DNA from: Smittium culicis
Lineage: Eukaryota; Kickxellomycota; Harpellomycetes; Harpellales; Legeriomycetaceae
Direction: 5' to 3'
DNA: 22,722 nt
NCBI GenBank assembly: GCA_001970855.1
Contig: LSSN01000271.1
Coordinates: 1-22,722 of the forward strand
The notes below the pieces were generated by a model that worked only from the letters and a program-made list of their open reading frames with translations, made no database searches and had not been told where the DNA came from. Numbering within the stretch: the first letter of the stretch is position 1; every line of letters begins with the position of its first letter. Below, piece after piece: positions 1-10,086 of this stretch. The translations under genes were made by a program, and so were the position numbers.

Positions 1-86
1 ATAGGTTTATTGTTACGATGATTTATAGAAATGTAAAAATTGTTATAAGGAACAAGAATGAAGAAAGAAAAAAAAGGTGAAGCGAA

Positions 87-98
87 AAAAGGTCTATA
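87..98 (-). promoter_or_regulatory. Conserved 3' flank element of transporter 1
   Basis: On the coding strand this reads TATAGACCTTTT. It starts exactly 43 nt after the TAA stop, and the same 12 nt occur at the same distance downstream of the second transporter. The flanking bases between stop and element differ, so the motif is better conserved than its surroundings. It may be a 3'-end processing or mRNA stability element. An AATAAA hexamer (coding strand) lies further down at 6-11. Confidence 0.45.
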
Positions 99-141
99 CA
101 TAAAAAATGAGGGGGGTTTGGATTTCGGATATGATATTAAT

Positions 142-1485
142 TTAGGATCGAGCAGCAATCTTTTTGAAGTTTGGGTTATCTTTTTTCAAAAAGTATTTGA
201 GGGCAAAGAGGGGGATTAATGATAATAAGAAGGATATACCACCAATCAAAATGATAGGGACGTATGAAGTGCGGCGTCCTAAATTTTCAAAGGCAACGCC
301 AGTAGTTGGGACACATATGAAAACAGTAAGGCCCATGATCAAGTAGGCAAGACCGTTGATTTGTGACACTTTTTCATCAGGGTAATAGTCAGCAACAATT
401 AGCGGGCCAAGTGTGAAGAAAGGAACAGCGAAGATTCCAAAGCAGATATAGAAAATTAATAGAGGAGTGAATGTGTTGGATGTAAGCCATAATGCAAGCA
501 TCAAAACTCCTATTATAAAGTGGTATACGATTGCGATATTAACAGCACCGAATTTCTTGGAAAATTTACCGGTACTGATACGACTTAAAGAGGAAAAAAC
601 GCAATATACCATGATTAAGTTTGAAGCGGTTGTGGGCGATTTCCCTATATCGATCAAGTTTGAGGGGAAATAAAGCACTACAGTATTGAATGAAATTTGT
701 AAAAAGCTGCCAACAGTATAAATCATCAATGCAGCAGGGTCTTTTAGAGATGAAAGGTCTAAAAGTTTTTTTGAAGGAGAAAACTTCTTGCGAGGCTTTA
801 TTAAAAAACCACAAATGCCTGTACAAACTAGGAAAAGTATAGCTAAAATTCTAAAGGCCCAATTTATATCTAGAATGTTGATGAACTTTGTAACTATGGG
901 GACTAAAATCAAGGCGCCAGAGCTACCTCCAGAAGCGACAATTCCGATAGCAAGACCTTTATGCTTATCAAACCAAAGAGCAGGAGCAGACAGTGAAATG
1001 TTTACTATTAAAGACGAGCCAAGGCCAAAAATAATACCTTGAGTCAATACAAGCTGCCAAATTTGTGTACTAAAAGAAGCAAGCAAAAGGCCCACTGAAG
1101 CAATTGCAGTTCCCACAAGACTCGAATTTCTTAAACCGATCAATCGTATAAGCGGACTTGCTAGTAAGCCTCCAGATAGAGTGCAAGTGACACACATCGT
1201 TGATATCCAGGCAATTTTATCAGCAGGTTCATCGACAAAAAGTACTTTAAGGTAGTAAGCTTGGAATACCCCAAAAGCGTTAGGGCTTCCAAAGGCAAGT
1301 AATAGATTTACAAGTGACGCGACCATTATTACCCAAGCGTACCCTTTATCGGGAGGTGGATAGCCATCTTCATCTTCGGATACGTAGTCCTTTTCTGTAT
1401 AAGAGCGACTTTCGGGCTTAGACTCGATATCAGAAGGGGTTGGTAGTTCTGTATGGCTGACTGGTTTATTTACAGAAACGTTCAT
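142..1485 (-). CDS. MFS monocarboxylate-porter-like membrane transporter (copy 1)
   Basis: Intact 447-residue intronless gene. It is a predicted plasma- or organelle-membrane transporter of the major facilitator superfamily, closest in style to the monocarboxylate porter family (yeast Mch type). The substrate cannot be read from sequence; yeast relatives include a riboflavin carrier, so monocarboxylate transport is not assured. Seen: an acidic hydrophilic N-terminal tail (residues 1-45), then DKGYAW (46-51), matching the family's conserved TM1 motif. About twelve hydrophobic segments follow, with a basic central loop (about 229-250, PRKKFSPSKK) between the two six-helix halves. WFDKHKGLAIGIVASGGSSG (171-190) matches the family's TM4-5 signature. 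The C-tail is short and lysine-rich. The next Met lies inside TM1 (residue 54), so the start at 1485 is the only sensible one. The stop is TAA. It is a paralog of the gene at 16132-17475. Confidence 0.93.
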   Translation of the reverse strand: MNVSVNKPVSHTELPTPSDIESKPESRSYTEKDYVSEDEDGYPPPDKGYAWVIMVASLVNLLLAFGSPNAFGVFQAYYLKVLFVDEPADKIAWISTMCVTCTLSGGLLASPLIRLIGLRNSSLVGTAIASVGLLLASFSTQIWQLVLTQGIIFGLGSSLIVNISLSAPALWFDKHKGLAIGIVASGGSSGALILVPIVTKFINILDINWAFRILAILFLVCTGICGFLIKPRKKFSPSKKLLDLSSLKDPAALMIYTVGSFLQISFNTVVLYFPSNLIDIGKSPTTASNLIMVYCVFSSLSRISTGKFSKKFGAVNIAIVYHFIIGVLMLALWLTSNTFTPLLIFYICFGIFAVPFFTLGPLIVADYYPDEKVSQINGLAYLIMGLTVFICVPTTGVAFENLGRRTSYVPIILIGGISFLLSLIPLFALKYFLKKDNPNFKKIAARS

Positions 1486-2110
1486 GTCTATATAGGGTTT
1501 ATAAGATTAATTTTTGTTGAATGGAGTGTTGAAAGTGTGGGTATTAAAAGAGCTATCAGAAATTAGTTGATGTTTGAAAGGTGGAGTGCAATAGGTTGGA
1601 TCGATATACAAATAACCTTTAAAATAATTTTGGTTTGGAGGACAACTAAACTATCTATGTTTTTAGATTTTTAACATTCTTTTTAAATGGTATTTATAGT
1701 AATCGAATTCAAGCCATAACTGAGAAATAATCGCGGAGACAATTTATCTAAAAAAAAAAAAAAATTTATGACGAATTTTAGATAAAATTCAACGGCTATT
1801 TACATTAGCACTAGCGTAATCAGCAAATATTTTCTGCGAAGAGTATTATTGGCTATCAAACGCATTCTCGGAAGAAAAATCTTTTGATAAAACATTATTC
1901 CTACGCCTTTGGGTTTTATAGATTAGTCATCATTAAGAGCTGCACAGTCCCCCGCTAATCTATAAAACTGCGCAAAATTCTCGGAAATTAAAACGTGTTG
2001 ATTGATCTGAAAAATTACTCCCACGATAACAATTATCCCACACGCTAAGGGCAATATCAATCGCCGAAAAAATAATTGGTCTTTGCCAAAAGCCATTCAG
2101 GATAATCAAA
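1486..2110 (-). promoter_or_regulatory. Upstream region of transporter 1
   Basis: Non-coding stretch 5' of copy 1, visibly less AT-rich from about 1800 to 2110 than the desert beyond. It holds a 14-bp inverted repeat (1913-1968) and a repeated 10-mer ATTCTCGGAA (one copy just before the hairpin near 1864, one just after near 1978). CCTATATA lies only a few bases from the ATG, too close to act as its TATA box. No upstream ORF of note was found. The promoter role is inferred from position and base composition only. Confidence 0.35.
1913..1968. repeat. 14-bp perfect inverted repeat, 28-nt loop
   Basis: Arms GTTTTATAGATTAG (1913-1926) and its exact complement CTAATCTATAAAAC (1955-1968) enclose a relatively GC-rich 28-nt loop containing GAGCTGCACAGTCCCCC. 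It sits about 430 bp upstream of the transporter 1 ATG. It could be a regulatory cruciform or binding site, or a very small MITE. No flanking target-site duplication is evident. Confidence 0.6.
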
Positions 2111-3770
2111 ATTTTCTTATGCCTAATTAATAATTAATATATACAAAAATAATGACAAATCTACATTCAGATGTTACAATAAACTGCGTTTTTAATGCAA
2201 TATAACTGAAAATATATTAGTAAATACGCTTACATTTTTATAGCATATTAATTCATATTTGAACTTGGATACACTAGATAATTGCATTCCAAATGTAATG
2301 CTAAGCTATGAATCTAAATTCTGTGACGAGACTATAAACAAATCTAATAAACTTACAAAAATTTAATCTGACTAACAAAAAATTCTATCGCAAATATTCC
2401 GATTTAAATACAAAAAAAAAAAGTTACTGTATAAAAATTGTCAACATTTTAAGTTATAGTAACGTTTAGTGTAGATAAAAAACGATCACAAGCCACACCC
2501 ATATATTACACCTTTTGAAAATAAATTTAAAAATAGCTTTTTTTATTTATTTTTGTTTTATACGTCTAATAAACCAATATTTAAATTTTTTTTAAAAGTC
2601 ATTGAAGTGAATAGGAACAAATGTAATTTGAACTACAAGCAGTGTTAGTTGGGATGAAAATTATCAATGTGCTAAACTAGCAGCTTTTATTTTTTTATTC
2701 TTTCGAAACCGAAAATATTTAGGATCTGGTATAAAGGTCATTTTAATAGGCATATAACTGTAATTTTTAAATAATCTGTACTTATTGTTTTATTCATAAT
2801 ACGAGAAATATAGTAATATTGACTCCCGTCTAAATAGATATGTGAAATATTTTGGTTCAAGAGTGGGATTTTACCTTGTAAATAAAACTCATCATATTAA
2901 TCATATACATAATTTAAAGTTTTTTTAGGTTAGAAATTTGAAGTTATTCTTGTATAATAATGCAAGAAAAAATAAGAGAATTAAAAATAGTATTCTCAGG
3001 AAATGTCAGAAATATAACTTTAAGCATAAAATACAAGATGCTTATATCCTAGATAGCTTTAAAAAAAAATCAATCAGTTTTTTCTCAAATTTTAAAAAAC
3101 TCCTAAATTAATTCGAGAATAGGTATTAGAATACACTAAAAAGTGGGTATATATAGTAATATTAAACGTCTACAATTTTTACCCAAACCAAACTATAAAA
3201 ATATACATAAACACTTAATTTTGTTGTCTATATTTTTCAACTAGAGGGTTAATAGAAATAATCATAAAAAGGCTTTTTCAAGCTCCAATAAACCCAAAAA
3301 AGCTAGTACTAATTTCCTCCACATTTATAATAAAATTAAAATATATAGGAGTAAAGGTTGCTATTTTTGGTCATGACTTTGGCATTTTGACTCAATAAAA
3401 ATACTTTTAGCCTTATAAAATTTTTATATTATAAATTAAATTGACATAATTTTCATTTTAATATGTTGAATAATACTATTATTTGCCACATATAGGCTTT
3501 ATCATAAAATTTTAAAAAGAATATAACATTAGCGATGTATTTAAAAACAAAATACATCCCTAATATCAACCACGGTGAAAATATATTCATTTTATTAACA
3601 ATATCAATGCTATTAATATTAAAAAAAAACTTTTATCTAGACAATGACACACTAAAATTATTTATAATATCATAGATTGTTCAATGCTGATATTAACTTT
3701 GCGCTTTTTTCATTGTTATAGAAATATCTTTTAAAATCTCTATTTACAACTTATAGTGAATTGAATATGA

Positions 3771-3890
3771 ATAATTATAAAGCTTGTATATGTAGAAGAT
3801 TCAGCTACTGCGACCGAATTCTCCTGTTCCTTTGAGCATATGCCCATAGGGCTCATGTTGATATTGGGATTATTTTTGTTTAGAGTTTGA
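3771..3890 (+). pseudogene. Possible C-terminal fragment of a decayed gene
   Basis: A short GC-richer island in the desert. One plus-strand frame is open for about 40 codons up to the TGA at 3888. It reads through EDSATATEFSCSFEHM and ends in a hydrophobic tail, PIGLMLILGLFLFRV. That pattern resembles the end of a membrane or GPI-anchored protein. The minus strand is also open here, so the frame is uncertain. No family was recognised. Confidence 0.15.
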
Positions 3891-4291
3891 TTTATCGATA
3901 AAGAGTTTAAAATTTGATATAAAAGGTTTATTAAATTATGAAAAGTGATTATTTTATTAATAGTATGTTGACCAAAAAAAGTAAAGTTATTAAACGAAAT
4001 ACTAAAATGTTTTTGTTCATCCTTGTTTCAATTTTACATTTAACTTTTCCTATTCTTTGATATTGTTTCAATTGTCTTTTTGAAGCGGTTTTTATAATTT
4101 TCTGATTTAATGTCAAATTCTGTGACATGAATTTGGTTATTGTTATCACTATAGATTTAATTTCATTAAGTAAGTAATTAATGTATTTAATTAATCTGTC
4201 AAATTTAGTGCGACTCCATTATATTACTCATTAAAAATTTCAAAGTTATTATCGTTGATCATTACGTTTTACTTTTAAAATATGATTTTCA

Positions 4292-4303
4292 GGGGGGGGG
4301 GGG
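4292..4303 (+). repeat. Poly-G tract, 12 G
   Basis: A run of twelve G in DNA that is otherwise almost free of G runs. It is probably a slippage-prone homopolymer; its length may be unreliable in the assembly. Confidence 0.8.
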
Positions 4304-5941
4304 AATAGAAGAATCAGACTACAAAGAGATTTCTTTGAATGTTTCTGCGCTTCCACATATATCTGAAATAGGTTTTTAGATTTGATATAGCGCAAATAAT
4401 AATGCATATATTTCAATTTTTTCTAACTTATCTGAAAAATGCTATTTAATAAATTATAAAACATGTGCATGTATCTTTTGATGCTCATCCCAAGATTAAG
4501 AGATTAAAAATGTATACCTTCATTAACAATTATGAGCTATTTTAGGAAAATTTATGTATTTTCTAGAAGGTACAAGATATATTCAAGTGTGAAAGATACG
4601 ATTATGATTCTTTTTATAGAAAAGACTCACTAAGTTTGAATTTTCTAAAAGATTACATGTATAATATATTAGACCTTTTTTATTCTGAAAGTTACTTAAT
4701 TATCTAAAATCAAGTACAGAATATATAATGGAAAATATTTTCAAAGGCGATAGAGTGCTATTAAATCCATTGTCGCCAATTTTAAGCCCCCATTTATTCA
4801 ACAAATAAAAACTGTTATCCTAGCTTATAATAATTTATGAATCATTCTCTTGTTTTTTTGTGTCGTGCTTAAGAAACATCATTAAATTCTTTTAAACGTT
4901 ATTTATCCCTATATAATCAAAACAATTAGATACTCCATCAAAATTTGCTCCTTTTTTGTTATTATGTAACAGTTTTGGATTTGTTTATTCGGACATTATT
5001 TGACAAAAATTGAGAGAATTATAACTGGTTAACAAACAATATGATATGTTTAATATTTATATATTATATGTAAATTAAATTTGCAGTATTAAAGGTAATT
5101 AGTTACAAAAAAGCTACTTCTTGAGTTTCATAATAAAAAGCTAGTTTTAATTTAAATCTGAAAAAAAATAAAAGTTACTATATTTTTGCGATCAACCATA
5201 AGAGGTGAAATTTACCCAGTTAATTTTTAACTTTATACACATAGCACTATAATAAATATATATATAATTTTAAATGATAGATTTATTGAACATTAACTTT
5301 ATTTTTTTATAATTGGTAAGATATAAATATAATAAATTCCAGGATATAACTTTCAGCTTATAGACACCATTCCCATAAGTAGTTACACGACCAGTAGAAT
5401 TACTATCAATCAATTTCCATAAAAATGATAGATTCTATATTATTTTCATGCTTTTAAAAATTTTAAATAAATATTTAGTGATTTTGATATAATAATTTTG
5501 CCTATTAAGAACAAAATTTAGGATATATCAGGGAAATTACATATATCATTAGAATAAAATATGTTGATTCACATTATATTTATTCGCGCTAATATATTTT
5601 ATTGATTATATTTAAATTATATAAAGGTGATCATATAATTTTATGATATATTATCCGCATGGACATTTATCTAACTTGATACTCATTTCGTGATTATGAT
5701 AATTAATAAATATCGACATGATATTTCATCACTTTAGAGACGAGAAATATTAATCTCTACTATAATATTGGATAAAATATTCCTGAAAATAACAAACCAA
5801 TAAATACTATAGCTAAATTAAAATCAACTTATTGTTTTTTTTAATAATAAGAGTTGTAAATTACACGATTGTGTTATACTTATCTTTTTTTTTTTTGTAA
5901 AGGCAATCTACCAGAATAAAAATTTTCAAAATTACTATAAA

Positions 5942-6523
5942 TTTTACACAAGATATATTCTAAGAAAATTTATTGACCATAAATAACTATTATGAAATCG
6001 AGATCGATTAAAACTGCCTAGTGGCATGGTTCAAAATCATTTAAGATTATGTATACACAATTCAGAAACTATGGGTTCATACTTCACTGATAAAATTTCA
6101 TTTACAGATATAGCTGTGATAAATAGATCTCATAGATGCAATATAATGGATTGAAGAGCTGCTGTAGATTGGAATAAAGCTACTGAAATTAAGAATCTTC
6201 CCAAAAAGGTAAAGAAGCTCTACCTGATCATTTCAAAGAAAATTTTGAAAGCCAAGGAATTTATTCAGACTTTTAACCGCAATAGACGGGAAAAGTTCCT
6301 TGATGAAGGTGCAAAAATCATAGCCAGCAGATATATTAGAGAGCATTGGAAGTGGTTAAGAAGATTACACAGCGATCACTTACATTCTAAGTATACGCTC
6401 GATGTGTTAAAATATGAAGCAGGTAATATAATAACTTCACAAGATAAGATCTTACAAATATTTTCTGAATTTTATACAGTGCTTTCAAATTATAGTACTG
6501 GTAATTTGTGGAACCCTGATTGA
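5942..6523 (+). pseudogene. LINE ORF2 fragment: endonuclease tail and linker
   Basis: One frame runs through with stops at about 5984 and 5993 and a TGA at 6152. The last 123 codons (6155-6523) are open. This part ends with WKWLRRLHSDH, then EAGNIITSQDKILQIFSEFY. That is the classic LINE linker pattern just before the reverse transcriptase, in which a conserved W and a 'G-x-ITS...I...F..FY' block precede the first RT motif. The open stretch is a surviving piece, not a gene. Confidence 0.75.
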
Positions 6524-6599
6524 TATAAGCTCTCTGTAGTAGGAAGGATATTAATTTTTATATTAACTATCATATAGGCTGAGATAAAGTAATGATGGT

Positions 6600-7790
6600 T
6601 TTTATGGGCTTAGCACTGCATATTGCTCCTGGTAATGACATAATTGAATTGGGATGGTACAATGTACTATTCAACGAATATGATATATATTTCCGTAATC
6701 GCCTATAGTTAAAGCCTTATTTAACTTACTTCAGATCATCTAGAGGAATGGAAAAATTCCAAAAATCTGGAATATTAATGAGATAGCTTCTATTACTAAG
6801 ATCAAAGAAATAAATTACATGGAAAATACAGAGACATGGCTTTGATTACAGTTGGGATGAAAATGTTAGTCAAGATTAATATATGTAGGGTTAATAGACA
6901 GTTCGAGCTGAGAAAGTTTTTTTTTCCTGCAGGCTGATTTTAAAAGAGATTAAGATACCATGGCGCAATTTTTGTCTCATTGAGACATTCTAAACTGACG
7001 TAGAGTATCCAAGAAGGAAATTTTTGTGGCTTTCATCGATTTTAAAAAATCTTATGACATCGTACTCATAGAAGCTCACTTAAGGAAAATATTTCTCTGT
7101 GGAGTAGAGGGGAGATCATATGAGTTATTTGAGTCATACTATAACTCACTTGAAGCAGATGTGAGAATATGAAATCTAACTGCTTATTTATTCAAAGTAT
7201 ATTTGCGAATAAAAAAAGGTTTCACGATGTATCCCATGCTATTTAATATTTTCATTATTGATCTCTTTGACAAAGTTAAGAAGATTTTAGCATTGGTACC
7301 ATGAAACAGTGAAAAGATATCTGGTTTTCTGTTAACAGATAACCTCATAATATTGGCTGATTCTGAGATGGTTCTTAGATAAAATCTAACTGTGGTGGAG
7401 AAGTGAGCTAATGACAAATAAAAATTCCTTTGGAATTTCTAAATGTGGGGCCCTAGCGTTTGGAGAGTCGTTCGAGCAACCAAAGCTTTTCATTATTCAG
7501 GGAAGATTAGTACCTATAGTTAATGAATACTGCTACTTGGGCGTACTCGTATGACGAGCTAGACCTAGTTAAGTTTTGTAGGAATAAAGTTGAAAAATCT
7601 GAAGCTTGCTACACAAATATCAGGTGTTTATTCTCTTCTAAATCAATTCCGATAGAATCTAGGGTACTCTTTTTTTGAGAATTACTGGAAGCAATAATGT
7701 GATATGGAGAATAAATCCTAGTTGTGCTTAGATACAGGTTCATAATCATGCAATGGGTCCTTAATAACATGTTGAAAAACTTTATAGATG
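6600..7790 (+). pseudogene. LINE reverse transcriptase, broken
   Basis: RT blocks appear in order. PGNDIIELGWYNVLF at 6628 corresponds to the usual PGxDGI...WYK block. YRDMALITVGMKMLVKI starts at 6827. QADF (6930) begins a single frame to about 7380, which includes FVAFIDFKKSYD (7023-7058) with the first catalytic Asp intact. The FADD site is LTDN at 7332-7343, so the catalytic pair is lost. FGISKCGALAFGESF (7429) to YCYLGV (about 7547) follow in another frame. Within the 6930-7380 frame stops occur at 6951, 6981, 6996, 7170, 7302 and 7380. Most TGA stops fall where Trp or Arg is expected, suggesting C:G to T:A decay. Confidence 0.88.
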
Positions 7791-8400
7791 TTACTGAGTG
7801 AGCGGAAATCGTGAAGATGGGAAATCTCTGGTAGGAATTTTATGGTCCACCTCTGCATTTAAGTTTTTGTTATGCGAGAGCTAGAGCATACCAGAAGTTT
7901 CATAATTTTTTGACGCTCACCTAATTTTCACAATAGGATGGTTCATCGGGAAAAGTCTCCAATGGCTGGTTGAGCCGCATGGAACTTAAAGTTAAGAGCA
8001 AAGATGACTTGTTGAGTACATTAATTATGAATCAAGCTTGATTTGCTTTAGATAATTACAATATAAAATTCGAATTTCAAAAGACTAATAGTTATTGGAA
8101 AATAGAATTTAAGTACTCAAGCTATTCTGTGAGACTAATTTGGTATACAGCATGGCGCTGCGGTGGCATCTGGATTTCCTATTTGGCTCAAAAATTAGGA
8201 GTGGGTAATTGAAATATCAAGGTAAGTATTCCGATAGCTTATGCTACATGTTTCACAGCCTTTAATTTAAGTTATGAAACTTTTTGATAGATTTCTCAAT
8301 ACTTTGTGTCAGTCGTAGAGACTCGGGTTTGAAGGCTTTTCTGGATAACCTGTACCAACTATTATATTTGTATACTGAATTTATAAATATTTAACTCCTT
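7791..8400 (+). pseudogene. LINE ORF2 C-terminal region, broken
   Basis: Continues the RT relic in several frames. YARARAYQKF (near 7871) and SNGWLSRMELK (near 7958) resemble the Arg/Trp-rich post-RT region. CGGIWISYLAQKLGVGN (about 8159-8210) resembles the 'RTG.Y...A..G' block that precedes a C-terminal zinc-finger-like segment in this LINE type. The cysteines of that finger are not convincingly seen. The end point is approximate. Confidence 0.6.
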
Positions 8401-8410
8401 AGTGGTTAAC

Positions 8411-8437
8411 TCTGTGTATATCCTCGGACTACACAGA
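8411..8437. repeat. 8-bp perfect inverted repeat at LINE/DIRS junction
   Basis: TCTGTGTA (8411-8418) and TACACAGA (8430-8437) flank an 11-nt spacer. It lies between the end of recognisable LINE sequence and the start of recognisable DIRS gag. It could be part of the DIRS terminus or chance; a second copy at the far end was not found. Confidence 0.4.
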
Positions 8438-8479
8438 TAGGCACAAAATAATATTTTATCATACAAACGGTAGCGAATT

Positions 8480-9215
8480 TCCTACATCTATCCATGCCAA
8501 AATATACTGCAACGTTATGAAGGCATACGAAGAGTTTCCGAAAACCCCAAATAACTCGGTCTAAGTTCTGAATCTGATAAAGTAATTCTTATGTTAGTCG
8601 ATGTTTTTTATGAATCAAAGGCGGTTTTATCTGATCATAGAATTCTCGGGATCCCATGAGAAGCTAACCTTATGTACTACAAAACTAATTTTACAATTTT
8701 TCCTCCTTAGGAGCGAAAAAAATTTAGAAAGGGATAGATGAAGACTTCAACACATCTCAGCTAGCCAATGAAGAGTCCGAGTATAAAATAAACTCATTTC
8801 CAAATACTAGTTCTGTTAAATATATTTTGCCGTTTCTGAAACATTTAGTTTCTAGTTTTTTAAAGTAATCCGATTCTATTCACTTCGAATTACAGTTGGC
8901 TTTAACACAAGAAACCAGGCCAACCAAATAATTTTTATTCCTAAGATTTCAAGATAACTTTTCATTAAAAACTTCAGAGGGTAATAAAGTATTGGCTTCA
9001 AGCACAAATATTACAATAATCGCTCAAATCACCAACACTGTAGTTCAGGCTAGATTTTAAAACCTATAAAGGAATTAGATAATCCTGTGAAACCAATTCA
9101 GATAGTGTATCAAGTAGCGTTGGTTGATCTCATTTCAAAGTATCTAGCAATAAATAATAATAAAAAGAAGCAATTTAGCAAGCTTCATTAAGATAAGACC
9201 CTAAAAGTTATATAC
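8480..9215 (+). pseudogene. DIRS gag-like protein, broken
   Basis: The best frame runs 8731-9057, with stops at 8866 and 8929 and ending at TAA 9058. It starts IDEDFNTSQLANEESEYK, passes FPNTSSVKYILP and reaches QLALTQETRP (8893-8922). It then reads EGNKVLASSTNITIIAQITN and TVVQARF before TAA 9058. This follows the layout I recall for fungal DIRS gag: acidic 'DFF' start, 'CP.TSSM.Y.PP' block, 'QLALAQATRPID', and 'T..ARL.N'. A shifted frame (9081-9188) supplies the next block, NPVKPIQIV, and a lysine-rich end. Earlier pieces such as YEEFPKTPNNSV (near 8528) may be the extreme N terminus. This is a non-functional relic. Confidence 0.65.
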
Positions 9216-9419
9216 CGATGAAAACTGATTTTCAAACAAAGCATCACTGCTATAAATTCCGTTTATTATGGAAATGATACCACAAAAATCAAATCAAATT
9301 TTTTGCGAAAGCTGATAACGTTTAAGATCTATAACAATTATCTTGTGAGTTGACGCCTCTCTATATTAAAATTGAAATATTTCAAACTGATTATTGGAGT
9401 ATTTCTATATTCAGACGAA

Positions 9420-10086
9420 ACATCCGCTTTCTTGCTATCCATGCGAACATTAAATGTGATTCAGTTGCGGGATTGAGGCTAATAAAGCAAGATTTTTTAC
9501 GAATTTAAAGAAGAATAAAGGTCTCATATCATTCCTCAACCACCAAAATCACTCCATTTACGTGAAAGTTTGTATTCTAAATATTATGAACCTGAAATCT
9601 ATCTTTTGAATTTCCAGTTTCGCAGACTATCTTATGTCATTAGCCCATTAGTATCCATTAATAAAAACATTTTTCATCAAAAATTGCGACTAGTACTTAC
9701 CTTATAACTAAACAGCCGATGTATATAGTTAATCATCCCGAAATTAAAGCTGTCGCTTTGTTCGTTGGTTTTCAAAAAACAAAACCTAAGAAATGTTTTG
9801 AAATGGGTCAGATCCTTAGAGATACGAATAACTCTCATCTGTAAGGTCTACTAATAATTGAAGAGACCAAACAAGCATTGAGAAAAAACATATGATTAAT
9901 TTACTTCAAGCTCTGGAAGCTTATATTTAATTTGAACGATCAGAAATAGTTTATATCCATGTCCCAGAATATCTTGCATCTCTGAATGATCATAAAAACT
10001 AATGAAATTTCTCTCAAAGTCCAATTGACCAAGATTCAGGATCTTGAAGTGAGACAGCAAAACTACATAACCCTGATCAAACGGTA
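9420..10086 (+). pseudogene. DIRS reverse transcriptase, broken
   Basis: RT blocks in three frames. FADYLMSLA (about 9619-9645) is at the first catalytic motif. VFKKQNLRNVLKWVRSLEIR (about 9768-9827) corresponds to the 'FTK.L.PVLKWARS.GIR' helix. It is followed by the YLDD site, which reads HL-stop-G at 9836-9847. LLIIEETKQALRKNI follows directly, then FKLWKLIFNLNDQK (the 'L...GF..N..KS' block), then SLKVQLTKIQDLEVR up to about 10057. Loss of the YxDD Asp pair and repeated stops rule out activity. Confidence 0.72.

Larger units (their letters stand above)
2111..5941. other. AT-rich gene-poor stretch
   Basis: About 3.8 kb of very AT-rich DNA with homopolymer runs and no ORF resembling a protein. 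The only items that stand out are a small GC-richer island (about 3771-3890) and a G12 tract (4292-4303). The last few hundred bases may hold unrecognisable 5' sequence of the LINE relic. Confidence 0.7.
5942..8400 (+). mobile_element. Decayed LINE-type non-LTR retrotransposon
   Basis: About 2.5 kb in which successive frames match the order of a LINE ORF2: tail of an endonuclease (a degenerate SDHK-like IDHK near 5978), linker, reverse transcriptase blocks, and the long C-terminal region. Frames change at least five times and carry many stops, so no product can be made. The endonuclease body and any ORF1 are missing or unrecognisable, consistent with the 5' truncation typical of LINEs. The 3' end is placed near 8400, just before the DIRS relic; no poly-A tail or target-site duplication could be fixed. 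Confidence 0.85.

Noticed and set aside
788..1042. ORFs antisense to or shifted within the transporters (also 164, 467, 566, 16829, 17057)
   Set aside because: Shadow frames of the two transporter genes.
3949..4149. 66-codon minus-strand ORF with hydrophobic end
   Set aside because: Composition fits random AT-rich DNA and no homolog is recognised.
7184..7417. 77-codon minus-strand ORF
   Set aside because: It is the antisense shadow of the LINE reverse transcriptase relic.
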